Source of the DNA: an uncultured Candidatus Nitrosopumilus sp.
GTDB taxonomy: Archaea; Thermoproteota; Nitrososphaeria; Nitrososphaerales; Nitrosopumilaceae
Reading direction: 5' to 3'
Assembly: GCA_951812645.1 (NCBI GenBank)
Contig: CATOSM010000001.1
Location: 847,560-911,559, forward strand
Length of the DNA stretch: 64,000 nt
Shown: in pieces, positions 43,917 through 51,821 of the stretch
Layout of the letters: each line of letters begins with the position of its first letter
How positions within the stretch are numbered: the stretch's first letter is position 1
The notes under the pieces: model-generated
Databases searched by the model: none
What the model was told of the DNA's origin: nothing
The model's input: only the letters and a program-made list of their open reading frames with translations
Translations under genes and position numbers: made by a program

Positions 43917-44089
43917 CGACATGTTCACAAGGAACAATATATGACTCAATAAATCAATCTGAAATTTCCAATACAAAATTACCCCATGCAAATAATAAAA
44001 ATGAACAACAAAAAATTGCGTCAATCCTGTCGGGAGTTGACGCATCAAATTATATACAATTCATAATCATTACATGCTTCTATGATTAA
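43917..44089 (+). pseudogene. relic of type I restriction specificity subunit (HsdS)
   Basis: The frame directly after IS copy B reads GTIYDSINQSEISNTKLP ... NEQQKIASILSGVDA. That is the standard end of an HsdS target-recognition domain (GTxxxxINxSxLxxxxLPxPP, EQQKIASIL), with the PLPPL piece damaged to PHANNK. Only this 40-residue segment survives; the start is replaced by the IS end and the rest is lost after residue SNYI. No hsdM or hsdR lies in the window. It shows that a type I restriction system or a lone S subunit was once here. Confidence 0.65.
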
Positions 44090-44163
44090 CCCACATAACA
44101 AGTGCAAACCCATCATTCAGAATACAAATAAGAAAATAAAATCGATAGACAAACTAATAAATT

Positions 44164-44259
44164 TTAGTTGTTATCTCTACCGCCACCAGATGGTTTGCCC
44201 GGATTCTTACTAGGCCATCCGCCACCTTTACTTTTTCCGCATTCGATATTTTGATGCAT
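44164..44259 (-). CDS. 31-residue Gly-rich miniprotein
   Basis: ATG 44259 (MHQNIECGKSKGGGWPSKNP) to TAA 44164-44166; the end is GKPSGGGRDNN. A minus-strand TATA-like cttttat at about 44281-44287 lies 22-28 bp before this ATG; an in-frame ATG 21 bases upstream falls too close to the TATA box. No domain. The regular spacing of Gly, Lys and Ser suggests a real peptide, perhaps conserved in this phylum, but I have no evidence for function. It sits between the HsdS relic and hicBA. Confidence 0.4.
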   Translation of the reverse strand: MHQNIECGKSKGGGWPSKNPGKPSGGGRDNN

Positions 44260-44415
44260 AACAGATCTTGTATTAAACATATAAAAGAATTACTATCAAC
44301 TTGTTAGATTTTCATATGCCAGTACTTTCCAAGTAAAAGGAGAAATATCTACCGCTAAGTTGCAAGTGACGGGTCAACAATGCTTTTTTAATACTTTTTA
44401 AAACAATATCATATC

Positions 44416-44628
44416 ATGAGTTCTACAATACAGAAAAAAACATACACAGTCATCATAACTCCCGACAAAGATGGTGGGGGGTTTTTTGGAAGATGTGAGG
44501 AGTTGCATGCTAACTCACAAGGTGGAACATACGGTCAAGTAGTAGAAAATATGAAAGAGGCAGTAGAAGTTTCAATAGATGACAACATATCTGACTTTAA
44601 CATGCTGGTAGTTCATAATTATCAATGA
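44416..44628 (+). CDS. hicB: HicB-family antitoxin
   Basis: 70 residues. The HicB partial RNase H-like fold is visible in YTVIITPDKDGGGFFGRCEEL, then HANSQGGTYGQVVENMKEAVEVSI, a pattern shared by HicB/UPF0150 antitoxins. No C-terminal DNA-binding domain is fused, so it is the short form that neutralises HicA by direct contact. Its stop overlaps the hicA start by four bases, as usual for toxin-antitoxin pairs. ATG at 44416 follows a short AT-rich promoter (tttttaatacttttt, about 44389). Confidence 0.88.
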   Translation: MSSTIQKKTYTVIITPDKDGGGFFGRCEELHANSQGGTYGQVVENMKEAVEVSIDDNISDFNMLVVHNYQ

Positions 44629-44861
44629 CTAGAATCCCTAAAATCTCGTGTAATTCAATGATAAAGTATGTTAGCAAAAAAGGATTTACAGTATTAAAAC
44701 AGAAAGGGAGTCATGTCAGATTAAGAAAGGGTGGAATGTTTACGACCATTCCTGCAGGAAATAGCATGTTAAAAATTGGAACGTTATTAGCGGTATTACA
44801 TGATTGTGAAATTACAAGAGATGAATTCATTATGGATTATAATAGCGGGTTTGTAAAATAA
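44625..44861 (+). CDS. hicA: HicA-family mRNA interferase toxin
   Basis: 78 residues with a double-stranded RNA-binding-like fold: MTRIPKISCNSMIKYVSKKGF, then VLKQKGSHVRLRKGGMFTTIP with the catalytic His in KGSHVRLRK (family GSHHxxxx), and LLAVLHDCEITRDEFI. HicA cleaves mRNA independently of the ribosome and is neutralised by HicB. Slightly longer than the usual 58-70 residues. The pair appears intact while the surrounding island genes are broken, consistent with selection or recent arrival. Confidence 0.88.
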   Translation: MTRIPKISCNSMIKYVSKKGFTVLKQKGSHVRLRKGGMFTTIPAGNSMLKIGTLLAVLHDCEITRDEFIMDYNSGFVK

Positions 44862-44964
44862 TTTTGCGTAAAATATACTGTAAACGCACAATACAGTTAG
44901 AAAGATAAAAAGATCTACTTTATGAAACGCTTGTACAAAAAAACACATTCTGCAATAATCCCAC

Positions 44965-45880
44965 ATGCCATCAAATCAAAGGTGTATGATCTTATTTGAA
45001 GAATCTATCAAATCAAAATATACTGCAAATAATTACAATTCACATCTAAAGCAGTTCATTAAATTCATGAATATTGATTCGGCCAATAAACTATCACGGT
45101 ATTCTTCATCAGAATTACAACGTGAGCTTGAAGACTATCTAATTGAACTAAAACAGACAGCAAATCCCAATTCCATACCGTCAAAGTTTAAAGGAATTAA
45201 GCACTATTGTATTATGAACAGCATAAACCTGAATTGGAACATAATACACAAAATGTTTCCACAAAAACAGAAAAACCAGGTATTGCGTTCGTACACAGCA
45301 AAAGAGATCAAGGGAATTTTACAAAATACAAGAAACATCAGAAACAAGGCACTCATTCATTTTCTTGCATCAACTGGTGCAAGAATAGGAGTCTTTGATC
45401 ATCCACTGCTTTTCAAGCATATGAAAAAAATGCCATACAGCTGTTATGCTGTACTATTGTATGCAGAATACATGGAAGAATACTGGGTATTTCTCACCCC
45501 CAGGCATCAAGAGCATTAAAGGCATACCATATCTATCGCAGAAGAAATGGCGAAATATTTGACGATAATACGCCAATTTTTACAACAGGGAAAACAGTAC
45601 CAAAGCAGCTCGGATGGAGCGGTGCCAGAAGTGTAGTGTATAGAACAGTATCAAAAAGCAACATAAGAAAACACAAGAAGGATAATCGTTATGATGTACA
45701 GATAGACCATGGATTCAGGAAGAGATTCAATACGATACTCAAGATGGATAATTCAGTAAACTATAACATGCAGAGAAGCTGATGGGGCATAAAAATGGAC
45801 TGGATGGGGTATATTTTACACCGACATTGGATGAATTGTTTGCAGAATTCAAAAAGATAGCACATAAAATTAAAATATAA
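44965..45880 (+). pseudogene. tyrosine recombinase (integrase 1), frameshifted
   Basis: From ATG 44965 the N-terminal SAM-like domain (SKYTANNYNSHLKQFIKFM ... ELEDYLIELKQ) and the start of the catalytic domain (TAKEIKGILQNTRNIRNKALIHFLASTGARIG, catalytic Arg) read in frame. The frame is lost near the C5 run at about 45500. The next frame goes on (SRALKAYHIYRRRNGEIFDDN, GWSGARSVVYR) to HGFRKRFNTIL, the HxxR box. It shifts again near 45775 to reach EKLMGHKNGLDGVYFTPTL, with the final His and the nucleophilic Tyr, and stops at 45878-45880. All four catalytic boxes exist but cannot be joined. It lies outside the 13-bp att repeats and looks like an older integration. Confidence 0.85.
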
Positions 45881-45979
45881 AGATTAGATCCAAATGTTAG
45901 GAAAAATTTTGTCATATCATGAATTGATGTTTTTGTAATAATTTGACCATCATACAAAACATTGCATTTAGATATTCTA

Positions 45980-46256
45980 TTATTCGCCTGTTTTTTCCTT
46001 CTCAATTCTCTCTACATGACAATCCAATTTCTTTATCATGTTAACAGTTAGATCAGGGTTGTCAATTAGCGGTTTGTCTTTTTCAGGACGAGGGTTCTTT
46101 TTTATCCCATTGATTCCAGATTCTGCCAGAATACCCGCCAAATCTCCATAATGTTTTTTATGAGTCCTTGTATTGATCATCCCTGATTGGAGTGATGTAA
46201 TTCCCATATGGAATAGTGTCGGAAAATTCATCCAATGGTGCATCTTGCTTGCTCAT
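45980..46256 (-). pseudogene. small accessory protein relic with frameshift
   Basis: ATG 46256 opens MSKQDAPLDEFSDTIPYGNY and a run to ITPIRDDQYKDS, then TAA. One base later the other frame continues KKHYGDLAGILAESGINGIKK, then NPRPEKDKPLIDNPDLTVNM and IKKLDCHVERIEKEKTGE with TAA at 45980-45982. Joined, the two make a plausible protein of about 93 residues. An aaaaaa run at the junction explains a slip. A separate ATG upstream in the second frame (46243) gives 87 residues, but with an unlikely beginning. No family recognised. It lies just outside the left att copy. Confidence 0.45.
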
Positions 46257-46306
46257 GGAAAGGCCTCCTTTACCATCATGGGACCAAACAAGGGATCAGG
46301 TAGGGC

Positions 46307-46319
46307 ATGGGCCCGAAGG
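46307..46319 (+). repeat. 13-bp att-like repeat, distal copy (attL candidate)
   Basis: The sequence atgggcccgaagg is identical to 51822-51834, which is the 3' end of the tRNA-Met gene. Sequence identity stops on both sides. It lies exactly where the far end of an element integrated into that tRNA gene would be. Confidence 0.55.
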
Positions 46320-46626
46320 TTCCCGTTTTGTCCAGCATACGAAACCCCTAATTTAATCAGTTTTTTCAAGGTTTCACGTACGTTACGTTGTTATATTTTA
46401 TAATGTTTTAGTTAGAAAGAAAACCTAATGCACGTTGTGCTGGGGATATAGTTAATGGGTAATTTTTAGGACCCACGTGTAAATACAATCTATCAGGAAT
46501 CCACTTTGGAGAATAACTATAGAGTTAGTTTCACTCGATAATCATAATCTGTCTTTTTATGGATTAAGATAATAACATGATAAAAATATGAACTTGAGTA
46601 TTTTTAGGCATGATTAAAGACATTGA
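46320..46626. other. no gene seen, 307 bp
   Basis: Short frames only. The stretch is AT-rich toward its right end, with several TATA-like pieces (ttatattttataatg near 46391) and no convincing start-stop pair on either strand. It lies just inside the left att-like repeat. Confidence 0.4.
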
Positions 46627-46875
46627 TCATGTTCTTGATTTTTTGAAAGTTAGTGGACTGAACAAATATGATGCTACAGCCAGTAGAATTATTCCTGCGA
46701 ATCCAATATAATACGTCAACATGTTAAAATCTGAATATTTTGAAATACAATTCTGAAGTTTTGTCTTGTTAAGTGAATCTAAAATTCCATCCACAATACA
46801 ATAATCAGTAGTAGTTGTTAAGATAAATGAAAAACCATACGCAGATACAGTAAGAATCAATCCGATCATTAACAT
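46627..46875 (-). CDS. two-helix membrane protein, 82 aa
   Basis: Start ATG 46875 (MLMIGLILTVSAYGFSFILT), a membrane helix, then a 30-residue extracytoplasmic loop with two Cys (DYCIVDG and KLQNCISKY) that could form a disulfide, then a second helix (YYIGFAGIILLAVASYLF) and a basic tail. It could also be a fragment: the region upstream, 46876-47070, is AT-rich and holds hydrophobic codons without a clear start. Function unknown; lies in the candidate integrated element. Confidence 0.45.
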   Translation of the reverse strand: MLMIGLILTVSAYGFSFILTTTTDYCIVDGILDSLNKTKLQNCISKYSDFNMLTYYIGFAGIILLAVASYLFSPLTFKKSRT

Positions 46876-47077
46876 AAAGAATCCAAGTTCTCCTCTTCTT
46901 TTCGTTTTAGATTGACCCTCAGTTGATGATTGAAAATTTTTCTTAAATGTGACATATAATCCAAAAGAAGTTACAAAAAAATAATTGCAATCATAAGTGC
47001 AATAACAAGATTCAGAGTCACACGTGCAAGTAATATTATATGAATAAAATCTTTAGGTCACGCTGACGATTACCTTA

Positions 47078-48667
47078 CTAAATAAACATCAAAAATACAG
47101 ATGTCGGTACAAAAAGATAGTCTTTTCTTTCATCTAGTTCATTTTTAGATAAAACCAATCCACTTTTGACTCCAGTTGTATCTAAAAAGCTAGTTAATCC
47201 ACCTAATTCTCTAGTATCTACTTTATTTCTAAATTTTACTTCTATAGGAAATTCAAATTTATCTTGCTGATATAAAACAAAATCAACTTCCCTATTTTTG
47301 TCATCTTTCCAAAACATTAACTGATTTCCATAATCAAACCCATGCTTATTCTCAGACAGTGTAAATGCCCATCTAATCAGGTGGTCTGCTACTACTCCTT
47401 CAACAACACTACTTTTTCTAATCTCATCAGAAAGATATTCTTCAGCTAGTGAAAATGGGTCTTTTGAGCCTAACCAGGAGTTGAAAATATGAAGATAAAA
47501 CGGGTCATGAAAATAGAATTTTTTATCTTTTGCAATTAACGGAATTTTCTTCTTTTCTCCATATCGTTGAATTATCGTAGTTACGAGCATTTCTTTGAGG
47601 GTTAATCCATAGTCTTGTGCTGTGGCCCACCCACTTAATTGAGCAGATTTTCTTAGATTGTCCCAATTTGTACTTGATCCATAGCTTTCAATTATTGCAC
47701 TACAAAATTGCTGCAACAGTGTTTCTTTTTTCTTTAGTTCCTGCCAATCTCCCTTAATTCCATTTAGATATTCTGTATACAAATCTGCTTCAATATTATT
47801 GGTTTTTAATTTTTCATCTACTATTTTTGGTATTCCACCTGTTAACATGTACTCATATAGATAGTCATTTAGATCATCTAGATAATTGTCGTTTAATTCT
47901 TCAATATCTTTAGGTATTTCTTTTGCTACCATCTGTGAGAATTTTTTTATTCTGTGAGTAGATGAAAGTAATTGATTCTCTGAAATGAATTTTGCCAAAT
48001 CTTTGTCACAAATACTAACAAATTCTACAAATTTCATAGGCAGAAGTATTTTATCATAAGGACCACTAGTGCGCCCTTTTCTTCCAGGTAACTTTTCAGT
48101 TTGATTCATTATTCTAGAGGCTTGAGAACCCGTTGCAAGGGTGGTACTGTTTTGGAATCTTTTATTGTCCACTAGCCATTTTATTGCATTTGCCCAATCG
48201 TTTACTACAGATATTTCATCTAGGAAAAAATAGGTTCTTTCATTTGTTCTTTGCCGTTTGCTTAATCTTAAATATGCATCAATTACATCAACCAGTTCTT
48301 GTTTTGAAGTTATTAGATCAAATGAATAGTAGAAAATATTCCAAGGGTTAATTCCATTTTTTAAAAAATCTTGAATTTGTAATTTTATTAGAGTTGTCTT
48401 TCCAACTTGCCTCGGACCTCGCAGTGTATAAAATACTGAATTGTTTGCAGCATAATTGAATTGAATTTTATGTCTTAATCTTGAATCATATTTTATTTCA
48501 GAATTTTTCCATTCTTCTATCTTGTCATCTTTTTCAATACTCTTTGCTGATTTCCACCAGGGGTTTGCTTTTCTAATTGTTCTATCTAAACGTCCCTACT
48601 GGCGGAGGCAAGACTTTGCTGATTTCCACCAGGGGTTTGCTTTTCTAATATCACTGTCTTTTACCAT
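47078..48667 (-). pseudogene. AAA ATPase with DUF4143 domain, broken near the N-terminus
   Basis: On the minus strand ATG 48667 begins MVKDSDIRKANPWWKSAKS, followed by CLRQ and TAG at codon 24. The frame then continues through a second IRKANPWWKSAKS, with no start codon before it. Downstream are Walker A LRGPRQVGKTTLIKL and Walker B TYFFLDEISV, and the DUF4143/PD-(D/E)XK-like C-terminus (REVDFVLYQQ, FPIEVKFRN) in frame to 47078. Translation may restart at GTG 48172 after the Walker motifs, giving 364 residues without ATP binding. Repairing the 72-bp duplication would restore an uninterrupted gene of about 505 codons. Such ATPases occur in mobile elements and in defence or antitoxin-like roles; here no partner is seen. 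Confidence 0.78.
48542..48649 (-). repeat. 36-bp duplication with 36-bp insert in ATPase gene
   Basis: Two perfect 36-bp copies (48542-48577 and 48614-48649, coding for IRKANPWWKSAK), spaced by exactly 36 bp (48578-48613). Together 72 bp is a multiple of three, so the frame is kept, but the spacer holds a TAG. Confidence 0.95.
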
Positions 48668-48711
48668 GTTTTTTACACTGAGAACTTCTTTATATCGTAG
48701 ATCCAATTAAT

Positions 48712-48842
48712 TTAGAGTTTCTTTATAAAGAAATGATAGACTAGTTAGAGTTTCTTTATAACTGAATTACATTACGCTTAGAGTTCGAACATGTATTCAC
48801 ATCTACTAGATTATAGCTCAAAATAGCTCAAAATATCTCAAA
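48712..48842. repeat. cluster of short repeats and a 16-bp palindrome
   Basis: The element ttagagtttctttata appears twice (48712-48727 and 48745-48760, 33 bp apart), with a shorter cttagagtt near 48777. A perfect 16-bp palindrome tttctttataaagaaa is at 48718-48733. Three tandem near-copies of atagctcaaa are at 48813-48842. The set lies upstream of the ATPase (minus strand), where operator repeats would sit. It may be the control region of the ATPase gene or a replication or partition iteron trace. Confidence 0.6.
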
Positions 48843-49171
48843 ACCTACTCCTAATATAGAAAATAAGATTACCTAGTTTGAAAATTTTACACAATCTACA
48901 GCATAATCACGGTTTTTGTTTATTAGAAGTATATGGTGGTGTAAATCAAAAATTTTAAAAAATTCCCCTTAAGGGCATTTTTTATTGGTTCAATTCTCAA
49001 CAAATTTGAATTTATTCAAAAATTAACTAGTAACAATCTAAAAATTCATCTGACACACCATAACCCTAATTGATTCATGGTTTAGACAAATCATATGAAA
49101 GATTTTCAAATTTTTAGCATTTAAGAAATATTCAAACTAAAATTAATTAACATTCAAAAAAATTAAAAACT
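48843..49171. other. AT-rich spacer, no gene seen
   Basis: About 330 bp without a supported gene. It has a 10-bp palindrome cccttaaggg at 48966-48975 followed by a T-run (terminator-like, weak), and long A/T runs before the ApeA-like fragment. Several TATA-like motifs precede GTG 49172. Confidence 0.4.
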
Positions 49172-49484
49172 GTGAAATTAACAGAATCATTTACAAAAAT
49201 AGGAGAATTTTTTATTGAAGATGAAGGCTATCGAGGGATATTATCATATGATCCAAAAAATGGACTTTTTCTAAATTTAAAAAATTTACCATTTACACAT
49301 GACAACAAATCTTTTCCACTAATGGCAGGAATAATTGATGGGAAGCCCTATTCCTGTACATTGCTTAATCTATATCTGCAGAAAAATACGTTTAGTGGAA
49401 ATCCTGATGGCATGACAAGAACTTCTACATACACAGTTCAAGATATGTTGGGAGAAAAAATAATAAGAGAACAAGGAGACTTGC
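49172..49484 (+). pseudogene. ApeA-like defence protein, N-terminal fragment cut by IS
   Basis: GTG 49172 opens KLTESFTKIGEFFIEDEGYRG. About 105 residues follow, with ILSYDPKNGLFLNLKN, FPLMAGIIDGKPYSCTLLNL and TYTVQDMLGE. The sequence of strands with LSYDPxxGL and GxxDGKxxTLL fits the N-terminal domain (NTD1) of ApeA, an abortive-infection HEPN-type protein. The frame enters IS copy C at 49485 and ends within it at 49513. No later part (HEPN) is found on the far side, where the integrase gene begins two bases after the IS. Homology is judged by pattern only. Confidence 0.5.
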
Positions 49485-49563
49485 AACTCATCCTAAAACC
49501 GATCATTTTGTAAATAATTCATGACAATCGGGATCCAAGAATGACCCTGCTGATGCATCCTTC

Positions 49564-49950
49564 ATGATTCACAAAGAAATGTCAGACACTCAATGGAAGA
49601 CGGTTGCATCACATCTCCCAAAGCCTGCAAAAACCGGAAGGCCAAGATGCAATGACAGAAACACAGTCAACGGAATGTTGTTTGTCCTAACAACCGGCTG
49701 CAGGTGGGCAGACATGCCAAACAGATACGGTTCAAAATCCACCGCGCATCTGAGATTCTCAGAGCTGCAGCAAAAGGGAATATGGAAAAGGATTCCATCA
49801 GGACTGATAAAATCCGCACACAGACAGGGAAAAACCAGCCTGGAAAAAATATCGATTGATTCATCGTCAGTTGCCGCCAAAAAAGGGGGGACAAAACAGG
49901 ATATGACGGGTTCAGGAAGATCCTGGGCACAAAAATGCACGTTGCAGTAG
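49564..49950 (+). CDS. IS5-family transposase orfA (copy C)
   Basis: 128 residues from ATG 49564 (MIHKEMSDTQWKTVASHLP). The N-terminal helical domain has the IS5 pattern (KPAKTGRPRCNDRNTVNGMLFVLTTGCRW, GSKSTAHLRFSELQQKGIW) and the first catalytic Asp in ISIDSSSVAAKKG. The A6G6 tract at 49879-49890 (codons AAA AAA GGG GGG) lies before the frame runs out in TKQDMTGSGRSWAQ. A -1 slip there would join it to orfB, giving a full transposase of about 260 residues. Confidence 0.88.
   Translation: MIHKEMSDTQWKTVASHLPKPAKTGRPRCNDRNTVNGMLFVLTTGCRWADMPNRYGSKSTAHLRFSELQQKGIWKRIPSGLIKSAHRQGKTSLEKISIDSSSVAAKKGGTKQDMTGSGRSWAQKCTLQ
49879..49890 (+). promoter_or_regulatory. A6G6 homopolymer, candidate -1 frameshift site
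   Basis: Six A then six G, just before the overlap of orfA and orfB in copies B and C. In copy A the tract is A5G8, one base longer, and the two frames are joined. A -1 slip on the A6 or G6 run in copy C gives the same joined frame (GGG GGG GAC). IS427-group members of IS5 are known or suspected to use frameshifting. Confidence 0.5.
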
Positions 49951-50357
49951 ACAGGACAGGACTGCCAATCCCAATCAGGGCCAGCCCTGCAAATGTCCAT
50001 GACAGTACGAAATTCATTGATGTGTTGGAAAACATCTCAGAACTTGCAGGTGATGGTTTGATACGGCAGATCGTCTCAGTGTATGCCGACAAGGGATACG
50101 ATGCGGCATACATCAGAAACTATCTGAGATCCCATGGGATTGACTGCTGCATTCCATACAAAAAGAACTCGAAGAACGTTGCACAAAACAGGAATCAAAG
50201 GCATCATGGCAAGACAAGGTTTGTCGTAGAGCGGTTCCTTGCCTGGCCCAGGTGCGGACTTCACAGGACGGCAGTCAGATACGAAGGGAACTGTGACAAC
50301 TGTCTTGGATTTGTGTATCTGGCATGCGTCATGATGTATTGGAGGGTTTTAGGATAA
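49935..50357 (+). CDS. IS5-family transposase orfB (copy C)
   Basis: 140 codons from ATG 49935, but the frame is open upstream to the A6G6 tract, so it is probably not translated on its own. It carries the second Asp (SVYADKGYDAAY) and the catalytic Glu (RFVVERFLAWPRCGLHR), with the C-terminal VRYEGNCDNCLGF and MMYWRVLG. All three DDE residues are present across orfA and orfB. One substitution, WPR for WLK, differs from copy A. Confidence 0.88.
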   Translation: MHVAVDRTGLPIPIRASPANVHDSTKFIDVLENISELAGDGLIRQIVSVYADKGYDAAYIRNYLRSHGIDCCIPYKKNSKNVAQNRNQRHHGKTRFVVERFLAWPRCGLHRTAVRYEGNCDNCLGFVYLACVMMYWRVLG

Positions 50358-50362
50358 GTTCT

Positions 50363-51760
50363 TTATTTTCTTCTTCTAATGATTATGCGATTCTCTGCTA
50401 GTTCCTTTATTGGTTCCCAACCTTGGCATATGTGATGTAATAGCTGCTCATCATTTGTTATTATTTTTCCATCATATGTTTGTTGATGTTTCACTTGAGA
50501 TGCAGACATTACTTTCATTATCTCTTGTCTTATTGCATTTGTTTGCTGTTCAATGTCTGAAATTTTTTTGCTTTTTGTATCTGTTGAACTAGATGTTCTT
50601 TGCTTTTCTATTTTGATTTTTACGGGATCAATTCCATAAAGCTTTGCCTGCTCACGCCACATATCAAGTAGCATCTCCTTTTTGTTTTGTGCTGAATTGT
50701 TATTATCACCATTTATGGTACACAAAAATTCTTGGCTCTTTGAATACGCCCTTCTCATGTCGGTAATCATCTCATCAGTTAATCTGCCTTTGTTTGTAGT
50801 GTATCTAGCTTCAATGTCTCCCTTGTGACCCATAGAGAACTGTCTATAAGCATGAGTCATCCTTCCATGGCTTTCTGCAAGTAATAGTTGCGTGTCAAAA
50901 TATGCTCGCAAAACATACGGTCTTACCTTTGTTATGCTCCATATGGCTTTTCTAATGTCAGATGTAATTCGTGGTGTTGTGATTAAACCAGATTGGTTCT
51001 GAATTTTGTATCTTCTTCTAGATTGATATCCTTGCTCCAAAGATATGACAGGTGAATTTCCAGCGAGTTTTTCGCCAGCTGAAATCCTTTTTCTCAAATA
51101 ACCTAGAACATACTCACAACCTTCAGATGGCAAGAACGTAAAGTACTTGTTTTTGGCCTTGCTAAGTGTAGCTCTTACTATCACCATTGCCGGAACATGT
51201 ACAAAGCTAACTGATTTGCCGTCTGATTCAATCACTAAATCAGGCAGATCAGCTAGCTTGAGACCATCTGTTCCATCATAGTTTCCCATTACTTGTGGTC
51301 TGATACCTGAAAAGGCCATCAAACTGATACTAGTTCGAGTTCTGGGGTTTGCAACATTAAGAATTGATTGTAACTGTGGCTTAGTTGGTACTTGTTCGTC
51401 TTGTATCTATACTGGAATCCCGGCATTTGCAATCTTTACTTTTCTTTTTAGCTCGATGTAGTTGAATACTAGCCATGACTTTATTGACTTTAGTATCCCA
51501 TCGATATAGTTTGGCGCATAGTTTTGCGATTCCAACCAGGATACATGATCTAACAACATGTTCTCTATCGTTATGACGTCTTTTCTTCCAACCTTTACAA
51601 GCTTGGCAGGCGTAGTGTTTGTTCTGTAACAAAATAAATTCAATCTGCGTAACCTAATGTCTGCATTTAGCTTGCTTCCTCTGCTTGTATTTTGGTACCA
51701 ACATCGTACATTATCATCTTGCAGAAGATCTTTTGTTGCAGGTTTTTTCTTTTCAGGCAT
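50363..51760 (-). pseudogene. tyrosine recombinase (integrase 2) with amber stop
   Basis: ATG 51760 (MPEKKKPATKDLLQDDN) reads an N-terminal domain to AGIPV, then TAG at 51407-51409. The same frame continues IQDEQVPTKPQLQSILNVAN, then LMAFSGIRPQVMGNYDG (catalytic Arg), RPYVLRAYFDTQL (Arg box) and FSMGHKGDIEARYTTNK (His and Tyr box), to a stop at 50363. Only one nonsense codon separates the two parts, so this looks like a fresh inactivation; a start at ATG 51322 would give the catalytic half alone (319 aa). The gene begins 62 bp from the tRNA-Met 3' end, as expected for the integrase of the element inserted there. Its C-terminus has an extra helical region with poly-Asn/Ser. Confidence 0.85.
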
Positions 51761-51821
51761 TATTTTTCTCCATAATGTCGTATTTCATTTGCTTAAAAGC
51801 AGGTCTCGAATGCTGGAGAAT

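Larger units (their letters stand above)
49485..50360 (+). mobile_element. IS5-family element, copy C (complete)
   Basis: 876 bp with terminal inverted repeats aactcatcctaaaacc (49485-49500) and ggttttaggataagtt (50345-50360), 15 of 16 bases matching. The transposase is in two overlapping frames, orfA and orfB. It is the least damaged copy in the window and may still move. Its GC content is clearly above the host level. A target duplication is not clear because the left flank is a gene and the right flank another. Confidence 0.93.

Noticed and set aside
46173-46403. 76-codon plus-strand frame
   Set aside because: Opposite a better-supported minus-strand relic and the att-like repeat; no motif.
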